A program made the translations under genes and the position numbers. Below the pieces are notes generated by a model. The model searched no databases and was not told the origin of the DNA. It saw nothing but the letters and a program-made list of their open reading frames with translations. Shown here one piece after another: positions 10,513 through 19,141 of a stretch of 64,000 bases of DNA (positions are counted from its first letter, which is position 1; the number at the start of each line of letters is the position of its first letter). Origin of the DNA: Geoalkalibacter subterraneus (GTDB taxonomy: Bacteria; Desulfobacterota; Desulfuromonadia; Desulfuromonadales; Geoalkalibacteraceae); the NCBI RefSeq assembly GCF_000827125.1, contig NZ_CP010311.1, positions 1,364,001-1,428,000 of the forward strand. The letters are read 5' to 3'.

Positions 10513-11616
10513 CTACCCCGTCCGCGCCCGCTTCTCAGGTTTGCGTTTCGGTGGCAAGATCAGACGGTACCCCTCAAGTTCTTTCCCACACTGCCGACAG
10601 CTTAACGGCGGTTGTGGTTCCGGCATCACCTTCGGTACCGTGACGGCAAAGCCGTGGGCAATCTGAATGCGGGCGCGAACCTCCGCAAGAGGCATGCGGC
10701 ATCCAGGGCTCAAGAAACCGTAGTAGCGCACCTTCATAAAGCCCCAGGGCAGCACATGTTGCAGGAACAGTCGGAGGAACTCCAGGGCGGACACTTCGCG
10801 GGTGCGTGGTCGACTGCTCCCCTTCTTCTTGTAGCTGAAGGTGACCCGGCCCTTTTCCACCGAAACGATGCGACTGCTGGAGATCGCCACACGAAAGACG
10901 TAGGGCGCCAGATACTTCAGCGAACCTTCGGCGTCGCCGACGGCCTGGCAGTTGACGTTCCAGTCGGTTTTCCATACGCTGCTGGGGATCTCGCCGAGCC
11001 GACCGGCCTTCTTGATGCGCTCGCGGAACTTGGCGCGAACGATGAGTGAGAGGGCCTGAACCGGCAGGTAGAACTCGTTGCGCGATGGCATCCATTGCCC
11101 GGTGCCCGAAGCGATAGCCCCGCCGGTCACCACATAGTGGATGTGCGGGTGATACTGTAGTTGGCGGCCCCAGGTATGCAGCACGCCGAAGAACCCCGGC
11201 AGGTCGCCCCCGATGAAGCGGGAATCCTTGGCCAACCGCTTCATCGCCTCCGAAGAGGCAGCGAACAGCGCTGAGTAGGCCAGCCGCTGGTTGCTGCGCA
11301 TAAAGGGACGCAACGGCTCGGGGACGGTGAAGGTCAGCATAAAATGCGCCCCCGGCATCTGGCGTTCCAGCTGCCGTTCGAGCCACTGGCGGCCCTTGCG
11401 ATACTGGCAGATCGGGCAGTGACGGTTGCCGCAGCCCAGATGGAGCACGTGGTCCTCGCCGCAGTGCTCGCAACGGTAAATGGTGGTGCCGCTCTCAGGA
11501 GTCCGGCAGCGTAAGATCGCTTCGATCACCTTCCGGTGCTGGGGCGGGACCTTGGCACCGTGTTGCTGAAGATATTCGGGGCCGTAGCTGCGGAAGATCG
11601 CTGTCAGCTTATCCAT
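10513..11616 (-). CDS. IS91-family HUH transposase
   Basis: The 367-residue product begins with a zinc-binding domain (CEHCGEDHVLHLGCGNRHCPIC, residues ~48-70) and carries the HUH motif in YHPHIHYVV near residue 160. The later tyrosine region LKYLAPYVFRVAISSSRIV (~250) is typical of IS91 Rep-like enzymes. It nicks and joins single-stranded DNA to move the element by rolling-circle replication. ATG 11616 overlaps the stop of the recombinase gene, which implies translational coupling. The C-terminus has a further cysteine pair (CRQCGKE). No frameshift is seen. Confidence 0.92.
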   Translation of the reverse strand: MDKLTAIFRSYGPEYLQQHGAKVPPQHRKVIEAILRCRTPESGTTIYRCEHCGEDHVLHLGCGNRHCPICQYRKGRQWLERQLERQMPGAHFMLTFTVPEPLRPFMRSNQRLAYSALFAASSEAMKRLAKDSRFIGGDLPGFFGVLHTWGRQLQYHPHIHYVVTGGAIASGTGQWMPSRNEFYLPVQALSLIVRAKFRERIKKAGRLGEIPSSVWKTDWNVNCQAVGDAEGSLKYLAPYVFRVAISSSRIVSVEKGRVTFSYKKKGSSRPRTREVSALEFLRLFLQHVLPWGFMKVRYYGFLSPGCRMPLAEVRARIQIAHGFAVTVPKVMPEPQPPLSCRQCGKELEGYRLILPPKRKPEKRARTG

Positions 11617-12490
11617 GGAAGAGGCCCTCCATGAGAGTGTTGATCAGCGCGCAGGCATCCTCGTTCCCCTTCTGGGTCAGGTGCAGGTAAATCAGGGTGG
11701 TGTCGAGGGAAGAATGGCCAAGATACTTTTGGATGACGCGGATGTTGACGCCCTCCTCAAGCAGATGGGTCGCGTAAGAGTGGCGCAGGGTGTGGATCTT
11801 GACCTCTTTTTTATGGATGCCCGCCTCGCGCACGGCGTTCTTCATGGCCCCCTGAACGCTGCTGACAGCCATGGGGGATTGAGATTTATGAGCATTCTTG
11901 CCGTTGCGCCCCAGGGCCGGGAAGAGCAGGCGCGGATGACGGTGAGTCGCCCAGTATTTGCGCAACAGCTTGTAGGTGCTCATCGGTAGCGGCACATAGC
12001 GGTCCTTGGCCCCCTTGCCGCGATAAACATGAATCATCATGCGCTGCTTGTCGATGTCGGAGACTTCTAGATGCAGGGCCTCCTGCAGACGCAGGCCGCA
12101 GGAGTAGACGGTGGTGAGAAAGACGCGGTTGTGAAAGGCATAGACGCAGGCCAGAACGCGCTGCACCTCCTCGCAGCTGAGTACAGTCGGCAGGCGTCGC
12201 TCCTTCTGGACATGCAGGTATTCAAAGGTGCGCCATGAGCGATCGAGGACGTTGGTAAAAAAGAAGCGGATCCCGGCATGGCAGATGCGCATGGTGCCGG
12301 GAGACCACTCGTCGATATTGATGCGATGGAGGAAGTAGTCCTGCAGTTCGGTCTCGGTGATGGCATCGGGAGTTTTCTCGTAAAACTCCACCAATTTGCG
12401 CACCGAGCGGGTGTACATCTGCTGAGTTTTGTCGCCTTTGCCGGATAGCTGTAGGGCCCGCATCGATTGTTCGTACCAGTCGGTCATCAT
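11609..12490 (-). CDS. XerC/XerD-like tyrosine recombinase of the IS91-like element
   Basis: The protein is a phage-integrase-type recombinase. Visible catalytic positions are R in SCGLRLQEALHLEV, HTLRHSYATHLL (HxxR), the H in YLGHSSLDTT and the tyrosine in LIYLHLT. The N-terminal SAM-like DNA-binding domain covers roughly residues 1-100. ATG 12490 is preceded by AAAGGAG seven bases away. The GTG 18 bases further up would put that ribosome binding site inside the gene. Such accessory integrase genes occur upstream of the transposase in some IS91-family elements; their exact role is not settled. Confidence 0.9.
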   Translation of the reverse strand: MMTDWYEQSMRALQLSGKGDKTQQMYTRSVRKLVEFYEKTPDAITETELQDYFLHRINIDEWSPGTMRICHAGIRFFFTNVLDRSWRTFEYLHVQKERRLPTVLSCEEVQRVLACVYAFHNRVFLTTVYSCGLRLQEALHLEVSDIDKQRMMIHVYRGKGAKDRYVPLPMSTYKLLRKYWATHRHPRLLFPALGRNGKNAHKSQSPMAVSSVQGAMKNAVREAGIHKKEVKIHTLRHSYATHLLEEGVNIRVIQKYLGHSSLDTTLIYLHLTQKGNEDACALINTLMEGLFHG

Positions 12491-12673
12491 AATGGTTCTC
12501 CTTTCCACAGTTGAGGTTTCGCCGCGGAAGACGGCTTGTGGATATGAAAAGCAGATGATCGACTGGTACGGAAGTATTTTTTAGGAAAAATGAGACGGTA
12601 GGAGGGGGAGAGCAGGCGAGAAGGTGTTGATTTTAGGAACTTCTGCCGCGAAGCGGCTTACTTGAACAAACAC

Positions 12674-12710
12674 AAAAAAGGGAGCATCGCTGCAGCGATA
12701 CTCCTTTTTT
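12674..12710. terminator. Bidirectional rho-independent terminator
   Basis: AAAAAAGGGAGCATCGC and GCGATACTCCTTTTTT form a hairpin of about ten pairs (one mismatch) with a TGCA loop. The T run on each strand lets it work both ways. It lies downstream of the PEP-CTERM gene on the minus strand and isolates it from the IS91-like element. Confidence 0.85.
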
Positions 12711-12740
12711 GAAGTCATTTCAAGAAGGTCCGCTCTTGAA

Positions 12741-13403
12741 CTAGGAATTCTTACGGTGATTGCGCCGGCCTGCGAACCAGACACCCAGAGAGCCGATGCC
12801 AAACAGCAACAAAGTAGAGGGCTCCGGTACGACGGTTGCTGATACATCACCCTCCATGTTGACATACAAACCAGTTGGATTGTTGCTGCTTCCTGTATTG
12901 TTGACCAGGAACGTCAAAGTGTTCACGCTGGGCAGAAAGCCAAAATCAAGGACGAAAGAATCCAGAAACACAAACCCTCTTTCCGGCTTGGTTATCCCGG
13001 TTGCATTTCCGTTCAGCAGAATCGACGCACTGTTGTCTGTGGCCCACTGCCCTGAAATTATGGCAGTTGAAGGGTCAAAACCAGTAAGATCAAATGTAAG
13101 CTGATAAGCGTAATTGCCAGGGGAAAAGGTTGCTGTCCCGGCAGGATTTTGCTCGCTGGATGGGTTGATCCATTGTGCGAAATCATCTGTATTGTCTGCC
13201 CAGGCGGAATGGGGGGTGATGGCACGAGGGGTGAGCGTACCATCATCGAACATAAGGGAGTAGTGAGAATCGGCAGTTCCAATCGCCAGAAGGTTGCCGC
13301 TGTCATCTACACCGGTACTGTACAGGCCGGAAATGGGGACTGCCGCCGCATGTACCGCAGCGAAAAGAACGAAAGCCAAAGCGGTCGCAATTCTAAAGAA
13401 CAT
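12741..13403 (-). CDS. PEP-CTERM sorting-domain exported protein
   Basis: The 220-residue product has a signal peptide (MFFRIATALAFVLFAAVHAA), a beta-rich middle without recognisable catalytic motifs, and a C-terminal VVPEPSTLLLFGIGSLGVWF followed by AGRRNHRK. That end is a textbook PEP-CTERM anchor, normally processed by exosortase and linked to exopolysaccharide or biofilm export. A good AGGAG lies before ATG 13403. No exosortase or EPS genes are in this window, so the partner would be elsewhere. Flanked by mobile DNA on both sides. Confidence 0.9.
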   Translation of the reverse strand: MFFRIATALAFVLFAAVHAAAVPISGLYSTGVDDSGNLLAIGTADSHYSLMFDDGTLTPRAITPHSAWADNTDDFAQWINPSSEQNPAGTATFSPGNYAYQLTFDLTGFDPSTAIISGQWATDNSASILLNGNATGITKPERGFVFLDSFVLDFGFLPSVNTLTFLVNNTGSSNNPTGLYVNMEGDVSATVVPEPSTLLLFGIGSLGVWFAGRRNHRKNS

Positions 13404-13601
13404 AAAAAAACTCCTGTGTTCCTGTGTTTAAAACAGTGAATAAAAATGTCTGCCCAAAAATAAGCAAATTATGTTCCTACTTATAATTGCCTGAAAAATA
13501 GACAGAAATTTTAAAAAGGAAAAAATCACAGGAGTCTTTTGTGTAAAATTTTTCGACAAAATGCAATGTTTTTCGACAGTATTTCGGCGGGACTTGAATG
13601 C

Positions 13602-13800
13602 TCATGGATCCGACAGGCGTTCATTGATTCTGGTCACCAACTCCGGGCTGAGGGTGATAAACTTCAAGCCCACCCAGGGCATGCAGAAATCGTTGCCCCA
13701 CGGCCGCGACCAGCGTACTTCAGTCCTGATCGGCTCGTGCGGTTCAATATTTTTTGCGAGCGCATCATTTATTGTGTCCCGCAGCGCCACCAACCCTTTA
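13602..13800 (-). pseudogene. Hypothetical fragment next to the broken nitroreductase
   Basis: A minus-strand frame reads LVALRDTINDALAKNIEPHE, continues through IRTEVRWSRPWGNDF and MPWVGLKFITLSPELVTRIN, and stops at 13602. The composition looks protein-like but there is no ribosome binding site, and the frame enters the nitroreductase remnant upstream in a different phase. I do not recognise it. It is probably debris or a very small gene; confidence is low. Confidence 0.25.
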
Positions 13801-14010
13801 AATCTTCCCCACAGGCGCCAGGTAAACGGTGAATTCCTCTTCCCCGTCAATGTCGAGCAGCGCATCCATCAGATCCTGGTTGTACGCCGCAATGGCGCAG
13901 GTGCCGGCGTTGATGGCTTCGCAGGCGAGGTAGAGGTTCTGGCAGACGTGACCGGCATCGAGGGCGATGACTTTGTAGGAGGCTTCGGCGTAGCGCCATT
14001 CCATTGTGCA
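13798..14010 (-). pseudogene. C-terminal remnant of a SagB-type nitroreductase
   Basis: The minus-strand frame EWRYAEASYKVIALDAGHVC then QNLYLACEAINAGTCAIAAY and GEEEFTVYLAPVGKI matches the C-terminus of FMN-dependent SagB/ThcOx-like nitroreductases. The N-terminal half is missing: homology stops at the boundary of repeat copy B (14013), whose translation supplies the apparent start. The gene is therefore truncated and non-functional. Confidence 0.75.
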
Positions 14011-14012
14011 TG

Positions 14013-14142
14013 TCGGGTCGGACCAACCCAACTATTTGAAAATAAATCGAAAATCTGTTGTGTGGCGCACTGTTTAGGGCCTTAGACGGTCCATTTTGAC
14101 CATAAAAGGAGATGTTTAAGGGAGAAGAGGGCTATGCCGAGT
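14013..14142. repeat. 130-bp dispersed repeat, copy B
   Basis: Same orientation and near-identical sequence to 8393-8522. Its left boundary (TCGGGTCGG) coincides with the point where the nitroreductase is cut off. After 14142 the two copies have no further similarity. The remaining bases to the DUF1328 gene hold a terminator-like hairpin and no gene. Confidence 0.85.
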
Positions 14143-14262
14143 GTATGCCGTGTGCCCACATTAAGGCCTCTTGCGGCTTTTTCTCTGGAGTCAATTGTTG
14201 TAAAAAAAAACAAGAATTTGCGCATGTCCGTTCCGTTAATGGACCTCCCCGAAGAGGCAAAA

Positions 14263-14300
14263 GGCGAGCCGCTTAGTTTGAACCAGGCGGCTCGTCTTTT
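14263..14300 (+). terminator. Rho-independent terminator-like hairpin
   Basis: GGCGAGCCGC at 14263-14272 pairs with GCGGCTCGTC at 14287-14296 and is followed by TTTT. It precedes the DUF1328 gene and would end any transcript coming from the repeat region. Confidence 0.7.
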
Positions 14301-14371
14301 CCCGTCATTGTAAATCGCCAGCCCTCTGTTATCAATTAGGTATCGAAAACTTCAAGGGCAAAGGAGGCGTT

Positions 14372-14542
14372 ATGCTGGGTTGGTCAGTTACCTTTTTCGT
14401 TATCGCCATTATCGCTGGGGTTTTCGGCTTCACTGGGATTGCGGCGGCCACCGCGGAGATTGCAAAAATTCTCTTTTTCATTTTTTTGGTTCTTTTTGTT
14501 CTCTCCCTGATCTTTGGCGGACTCCGCAAGCCAAGGGTGTAA
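14372..14542 (+). CDS. DUF1328 small membrane protein (YtjA-like)
   Basis: This 56-residue protein begins [20 protein letters not shown] and continues [20 protein letters not shown], then [13 protein letters not shown]. That is the two-helix pattern of the DUF1328/YtjA family. It should span the inner membrane twice. ATG 14372 is preceded by AAAGGAGG with suitable spacing. Function is unknown in the family, though members are often stress-induced. It is a solitary gene between two repeat-bearing regions. Confidence 0.85.
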   Translation: MLGWSVTFFVIAIIAGVFGFTGIAAATAEIAKILFFIFLVLFVLSLIFGGLRKPRV

Positions 14543-14625
14543 TCTGACCTGAGACGGATGAGCGATCGCACGCACGTTTTGGCCATCAGGGTGATTCAGA
14601 AGAGGTTGGTAATTGAGGATGGAAC

Positions 14626-14702
14626 AAAAAGTTACATAAGTTACCAGCGTCCCCGCTGCCCCCCAAAAAGTTACATAAGTTACCAGCGTCCCCGCTGCCC
14701 CC
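14626..14702. repeat. Tandem duplication of a ~39-bp unit
   Basis: The unit AAAAAGTTACATAAGTTACC followed by AGCGTCCCCGCTGCCCCC occurs twice in direct tandem. Within it GTTAC recurs. It lies in the intergenic space between DUF1328 and the flavoprotein gene. It has no coding potential that I can support and may be a fragment of a dispersed intergenic repeat. Confidence 0.8.
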
Positions 14703-14773
14703 AGGTGATGCGCGAGGAACTGAATCAGGACATTGACCCGCCCTGAACTCAGAAGCTTTCCCCCATGGTACTG

Positions 14774-16021
14774 CTACTTGCTGTGTCGGGCTGCGTTGAT
14801 TCCGGCCAGATAACCGCTCGACCAGCAGATCTGCAGATTGAACCCGCCGGTCGGACCGTCGAGGTCGATCATCTCGCCGGCAAAGTAAAGATTGCGGATT
14901 TTTTTCGATTGCATGCTGCGCATGTCGATGTCTTTGAGCGAAACGCCGCCCTCGGTAATGATCGCCCGTTTGAAGCCACCGCATCCTGTGACGTTGAGTT
15001 CCAGTTGTTTGAACAGATTCAGCAGCTTGAGTCTTTCCTGGCGTGTGACTGAATGGCACTTCTGGGTGGGATCAATGCCCGAGAGACGAATGAATACGGG
15101 GATCATGTCACGGGGCAGCAGCCCCGCGAGGGAATTGCCGAAATCGCGGTTGTTGTTTTTTTCAAGTTCCCGTTGAAGGCGGCGGTCGAAGGTTTCTGTA
15201 TCGACCGCCGGTTTAAGATCGAGCTGCAGTGTGATTTTCCCTGACTTGAGCGCCTTGCGGATTGCGCTGCTCATATCCAGGATGATTGGGCCGCTGATGC
15301 CGTTGCGGGTAAAAAACGCCTCGCCGAACCGCTGATCGATTTTCTTCCCGTCGAGCAGCACTGAAATCTGCACATGTCGCAGGTTGAAGTCACAGAGTTC
15401 GCCGGTCCAGTTTTCGGCCAGCTTGACTGAAACCAGCGAGGCTTCAGGTTTGACAAGATGATGCCCGGTCTGGTCGGCCCAGCGGTAGCCGTCTCCCGTG
15501 CAGCCGGTCTCCCGGTAAGACAGGCCGCCTGTTGCGAGGATGAGGCTTTCGGCCTCAAAGAGACCTCTGGATGTGGATATGCGACTGATCTGGTCATTGC
15601 TCAGCTTCAGCTCATTGACCTGGCAGTCGGTCAGAACCGTGACGCCGGCCTCTGTGATAAACCGCTCGAGCAGGGCCAGCACCTCAGCCGCCCCACCTTT
15701 TTCCGGGAAGACCCGACCGCCGCGTTCGACGGCCATTGACAGGCCGCGTTGCTCGAAAAAGTCAACGACATCCGATGGGCCGAACGCGAAAAGAGCCGTT
15801 AGAAACGGTCTGCCATCCGGATTGAGATGCTCGATGAATTTTCGCGGGTTCTCTTCACTACAGGTGACATTACAGCGCCCCTTGCCGGTGATCAGCAATT
15901 TCGCGCCGCACCGCTTATTCTTTTCCAGCAGCAGGACGCTCGCCCCCTCGAGTGCGGCGAAGCCCGCGGCAAACATGCCGGCCGGGCCGCCTCCGACCAC
16001 GATGACATCATAGGTGTGCAT
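14774..16021 (-). CDS. BaiN/HI0933-family NAD(P)/FAD-dependent oxidoreductase
   Basis: The 415-residue flavoprotein starts YDVIVVGGGPAGMFAAGFAA, the dinucleotide-binding GxGxxG motif for FAD. It continues with the family signatures KRCGAKLLITGKGRCNVTC and SLILATGGLSYRETGCTGDG, and ends GEMIDLDGPTGGFNLQICWS with SGYLAG. Members include BaiN-like and RdsA-like reductases, but the substrate is unknown here. The length fits the family. It is followed downstream on the minus strand by nothing and preceded by arfB, with which it may share a transcript. Confidence 0.9.
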   Translation of the reverse strand: MHTYDVIVVGGGPAGMFAAGFAALEGASVLLLEKNKRCGAKLLITGKGRCNVTCSEENPRKFIEHLNPDGRPFLTALFAFGPSDVVDFFEQRGLSMAVERGGRVFPEKGGAAEVLALLERFITEAGVTVLTDCQVNELKLSNDQISRISTSRGLFEAESLILATGGLSYRETGCTGDGYRWADQTGHHLVKPEASLVSVKLAENWTGELCDFNLRHVQISVLLDGKKIDQRFGEAFFTRNGISGPIILDMSSAIRKALKSGKITLQLDLKPAVDTETFDRRLQRELEKNNNRDFGNSLAGLLPRDMIPVFIRLSGIDPTQKCHSVTRQERLKLLNLFKQLELNVTGCGGFKRAIITEGGVSLKDIDMRSMQSKKIRNLYFAGEMIDLDGPTGGFNLQICWSSGYLAGINAARHSK

Positions 16022-16073
16022 GGAATTTTTCCTTGGATTCTTTGAGATATGGCGACTTGTGCTGCAGGCTCAC

Positions 16074-16487
16074 TCAGTCATTGACTTTGCCGCGCAGGCT
16101 TTTTATCTGACCGCGGCGCGTTTTTTCCTTCAGCCGTTTTTCTTTTGATGTCTTGGTAGGCTTGGTCGGCTTGCGCCTGCGCTGAGTGGTCATCGTGCTC
16201 TGGATGAGGTTCCGCAGGCGTTTCAATGCTTCGTCCCGGTTGCGTTCCTGGGTGCGGTACTGCTGCGACTTGATGACCACAACCCCCTCCTGGGTGATGC
16301 GCTGGTCATTGAGGTTGAGCAGGCGCTCCTTGACGGAATCGGGCAGAGAAGATGCTCGAATATCGAAGCGCAGATGGATGGCGCTGGCTACCTTGTTGAC
16401 GTTCTGCCCGCCTGATCCCTGGGAAGCCACGGCATGCAGCTCGATTTCGTTTTCCGGGATGGTGATTTGTCGGGATATTTTCAGCAT
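16074..16487 (-). CDS. arfB: Alternative ribosome-rescue factor ArfB (YaeJ)
   Basis: ArfB hydrolyses peptidyl-tRNA on ribosomes stalled at mRNA ends. The product is 137 residues and contains the catalytic GGQ in VASQGSGGQNVNKVASAIHL near residues 23-42. A long basic tail (QRRRKPTKPTKTSKEKRLKE) is the helix that enters the empty mRNA channel. The lack of a stop-codon recognition domain separates it from RF1/RF2. ATG 16487 is the first good start. It precedes the flavoprotein gene on the same strand. Confidence 0.92.
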   Translation of the reverse strand: MLKISRQITIPENEIELHAVASQGSGGQNVNKVASAIHLRFDIRASSLPDSVKERLLNLNDQRITQEGVVVIKSQQYRTQERNRDEALKRLRNLIQSTMTTQRRRKPTKPTKTSKEKRLKEKTRRGQIKSLRGKVND

Positions 16488-16603
16488 GTGGTCCTTCTCT
16501 GGTTTTCTTCCACAGAGACAATCGTCAGATCGCCGGGATGCTCATATCTCAACGTTAGAGCGGCTGAAAGCCAGTGTCAATGTCAAATGTTCGGAGCGCT
16601 GCA

Positions 16604-16812
16604 CGAGATTTTATAAGGTTTTTAGTTGAAGCATGGCGCGAGTATTTTGGCATGACGCAGGAGGAATTGGCTGCTAAAGCCGGTATGGCCAGCCGGCCAT
16701 TGCTAAAATTTAGAGATCCGATGCCCGTCCGCGTTTTGCGACTTTGTGCAAGATTGCCAACGCCATGGCTCTTGATCCCGCAAGGCCCCCGAACAAGAAC
16801 AAAAAGGGGATA
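16604..16812 (+). pseudogene. Decayed XRE-type helix-turn-helix regulator
   Basis: One frame gives EAWREYFGMTQEELAAKAGM, the start of an XRE helix-turn-helix of the antitoxin-like type. From about 16690 the similarity continues in another frame as PAIAKI, an in-frame TAG where family members have Glu, then RSDARPRFATLCKIANAMAL. One frameshift and one nonsense codon mean it is not functional. It may be a leftover antitoxin without a toxin. Confidence 0.65.
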
Positions 16813-16833
16813 GGGCGCTTTTATTTGAAAAGA

Positions 16834-16894
16834 CAGCCTGTCCCCTTTTTTGTCCCCTTTTTCTGTCCCCCTTTTTCTGTCCCCTTTTTCTCGT
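16834..16894. repeat. Low-complexity tandem tract of CCCCTTTTT units
   Basis: Four to five imperfect copies of TGTCCCCTTTTT occur in a row between the XRE remnant and the transporter stop codon. It could be a slippage-prone tract. No terminator stem is seen. Confidence 0.7.
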
Positions 16895-16895
16895 G

Positions 16896-18347
16896 CTACG
16901 GCAGGGTATACCCCAACAATGGCCAGACGAAGCGAACGGTGGCCAGGAAGAGGATGATCGCCAGGGATTGGATCATCAGGCCGGGCAGCACCATCTCGCG
17001 CATCTTGAGATAGCCCGAGGCGAAGATGATGGCGTTGGCGGGAGTGCCCATCGGCAGGCAAAAGGCCAGCCCCGAGGGCAGCGCGATAACCAGCGTCATC
17101 AGGCGCGGGTCGAGCCCCATGCTCGCCTCCAGGCTGATGGCGATGGGCATGAGCATGGCGATGACGGCGGCGTTGCTGATGCACTCGGTAAGAAACAGGG
17201 AAAGCAGGGCGATCATCGCCAGGATCAGGAGTGGCGAACCGGTCAGCCCGGAAAGCCCGAGGTCCGCCAGATAGCCCGCAGCGCCGCTGCGGTCCAGGGA
17301 GGCGGCAAGGGTGATCGCCCCTCCGTACATGAGAATCACGCCCCAGTTGACATACTCCTCTATCTTCTTCCAGGTGACCACACGAAAAGCAAACAGCACC
17401 GCCACGGCGACAATGGCGATGTTGGCAAGACCCAGAGTGTGGCCGAGGAAAATCCAGCATCCGATGGTCGCGGTCATGACCACCGCGACGATCACCTCGC
17501 GATGATTCATGCGCCCCATATCCAGACGCCGCTGCTTGAGGTAGTGCTGACCTTTTTCCACCGAATCGATATCGATGGGAAACAGGCGTCGGAGCAGCAG
17601 GTAACCCATCAGCATAAGCGGAAAAACAATCGGCAGAGCTGCTGCAGTCCATTCCATGAACGTGAAATCTTTATCAGTAGCTTCACGCAGCATCCCCACT
17701 GCCAGCGGAGCCCGTGCTCCGCCCAGGAAGGTGGCAATCCCGCCGATGACGCATCCCCACGCGATACTCATGAACAGCAGCTTTGCATAGCTGCTTCGCC
17801 CGGGCTCAAGCCCAAGGCTGCGCACGATCTCGGCCACCATGGCGAACATCATGGCCGCCACTGCATGCTCGCTCATGGCGAAAGACAACAGGGCTGAGAA
17901 CACGAAGACCGTCAGAGACAGCCTGCCTGGGGTTTTGCCGAATCGTGCCAGCATGGCGCGCGCCAGTCTCGCCGAGAGCCCAGAACTGCTCATGGCGGCG
18001 GCAAGGATAAAGGCGCTGAGGATGAAAAATACCGCCTCATTGCCAAAGAGAGCGTAGGTTTCGCGCCGTTCGAGAATGCCGAACAGCGGAACAGCGGCCA
18101 TGGCGAGCAGAGAGGTTACGGCCAGGGGCAGCAGGCCGCTGACCCACAGAAATGTGCAGGCCGCAAACAGCACCAGGGCACGATGCCCTTGCGGAGAAAG
18201 CTCTTTGGGAGGCTCAAGACTGAAGAACAGAACCGCAAGGGCCGCAAGGATAAGAATGACCTGGTAGCGGCGGGTGCGATCGAAAAGAATGGCCCACATG
18301 GGGCGGCGATCGATCTTGAGCGGATTTTCGAATTGGGATGGATCCAT
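16896..18347 (-). CDS. DASS-family sodium:dicarboxylate/anion symporter
   Basis: The 483-residue protein has about a dozen hydrophobic segments and the divalent anion:Na+ symporter signatures LTECISNAAVIAMLMPIAIS and SGLAFCLPMGTPANAIIFAS. It should import C4-dicarboxylates, sulfate or a related anion with sodium across the inner membrane. The start ATG 18347 overlaps the stop of the upstream gene as TGATG, which implies coupled translation. The GTG three bases earlier is less likely. The substrate cannot be decided from sequence alone. Confidence 0.88.
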   Translation of the reverse strand: MDPSQFENPLKIDRRPMWAILFDRTRRYQVILILAALAVLFFSLEPPKELSPQGHRALVLFAACTFLWVSGLLPLAVTSLLAMAAVPLFGILERRETYALFGNEAVFFILSAFILAAAMSSSGLSARLARAMLARFGKTPGRLSLTVFVFSALLSFAMSEHAVAAMMFAMVAEIVRSLGLEPGRSSYAKLLFMSIAWGCVIGGIATFLGGARAPLAVGMLREATDKDFTFMEWTAAALPIVFPLMLMGYLLLRRLFPIDIDSVEKGQHYLKQRRLDMGRMNHREVIVAVVMTATIGCWIFLGHTLGLANIAIVAVAVLFAFRVVTWKKIEEYVNWGVILMYGGAITLAASLDRSGAAGYLADLGLSGLTGSPLLILAMIALLSLFLTECISNAAVIAMLMPIAISLEASMGLDPRLMTLVIALPSGLAFCLPMGTPANAIIFASGYLKMREMVLPGLMIQSLAIILFLATVRFVWPLLGYTLP

Positions 18348-19141
18348 CACAGACCTGCAGAATCAAAGGACTTTTCCACCTCCCGAACACGCAGCAGGCG
18401 TCGCAGATCGGAACCGGTGCGCAAGTGGGCATTCTGGGCACGGATAAGCAGGTTGCCGACCAGCGTTCGCGGCGACGGCAGAACCAGAGGGGTGGTGCGC
18501 TCGATCAGAGGACCCCAGGGACGCAGAGTCATGCCGGAGCCCTTCCAGCACCTGCTCAGATGAGTGAAAATATCCTGGAGCCGGTTGGTGTCTCTTGTCT
18601 GGCTGTTTACATCCAGTGCCACGAGAGGAACGATCTGCCCGGCAGCCAGAATCTTCATCGCCTCTATCACCTGCGAAGGGCTCAGGGTGGATAAATCCAG
18701 ATCTGCACCGACCGCCCAGCGCGGGAAAATATGTCTTGCCTGCTCGAGGGCGGGGAACCATTTATCGGCAGATGCCGCTGCGTCGTCCAGAGGACTGTCG
18801 ACTTTGACGCTAACCAGGTCGACGCCGTGCGCGTAGGCAAATTCCAGCAACTCGGGCGCAGGGGCAAAGTCCAGGCGCGCCAGAACAAAGCCACGCAGGT
18901 TTTTTTTGATCAACTCCAGCAGCGAAGAGGCCTGAATCAAGCCTTCGGACCGTTGAAAGTTGAAAACAAAGAGCTCGACCGGTTTCTGGCAGTCACTGTC
19001 GAAAATGGTTTCCAGTGTCGGCTGAGGGGCGAGCTCTGCTCCCACAAGGAAAAGAGCCTCTTCGCGGCGCAGCTCTGCTGGGGAGACAGCCAATGGCGCC
19101 TGGGTCAGTTGTACGGAAATTTTGTGAACATCGAGCGGCAT
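18347..19141 (-). CDS. Hypothetical protein coupled to the DASS transporter
   Basis: I do not recognise this 264-residue protein. It alternates hydrophobic strands and helices (ARLDFAPAPELLEFAYAHGV, LVPLVALDVNSQTRDTNR-like segments) in a way that suggests a TIM-barrel-like fold. The last third, KGSGMTLRPWGPLIERTTPL onward, is strikingly basic. It has no signal peptide, no transmembrane segment and no CxxxCxxC motif. ATG 19141 has AGGG upstream; a TTG nine bases earlier is an alternative. Its stop is fused to the transporter start, so it is probably a cytoplasmic partner or regulator of that transport step. Confidence 0.6.
   Translation of the reverse strand: MPLDVHKISVQLTQAPLAVSPAELRREEALFLVGAELAPQPTLETIFDSDCQKPVELFVFNFQRSEGLIQASSLLELIKKNLRGFVLARLDFAPAPELLEFAYAHGVDLVSVKVDSPLDDAAASADKWFPALEQARHIFPRWAVGADLDLSTLSPSQVIEAMKILAAGQIVPLVALDVNSQTRDTNRLQDIFTHLSRCWKGSGMTLRPWGPLIERTTPLVLPSPRTLVGNLLIRAQNAHLRTGSDLRRLLRVREVEKSFDSAGL

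Larger units (their letters stand above)
10513..12490 (-). mobile_element. IS91-like rolling-circle insertion sequence with accessory tyrosine recombinase
   Basis: Two minus-strand genes form the core: a tyrosine recombinase, then an HUH transposase, overlapping by eight bases. IS91-family elements move by rolling circle, have no terminal inverted repeats and make no target duplication, so ends cannot be read from the sequence alone. The coordinates given are only those of the two genes. Both appear full length, so the element may be active. Confidence 0.85.

Noticed and set aside
10347-10643. 98-residue plus-strand frame beside the transposase
   Set aside because: It overlaps the transposase C-terminus antisense, lacks a ribosome binding site and is rich in Ser/Pro/Val.
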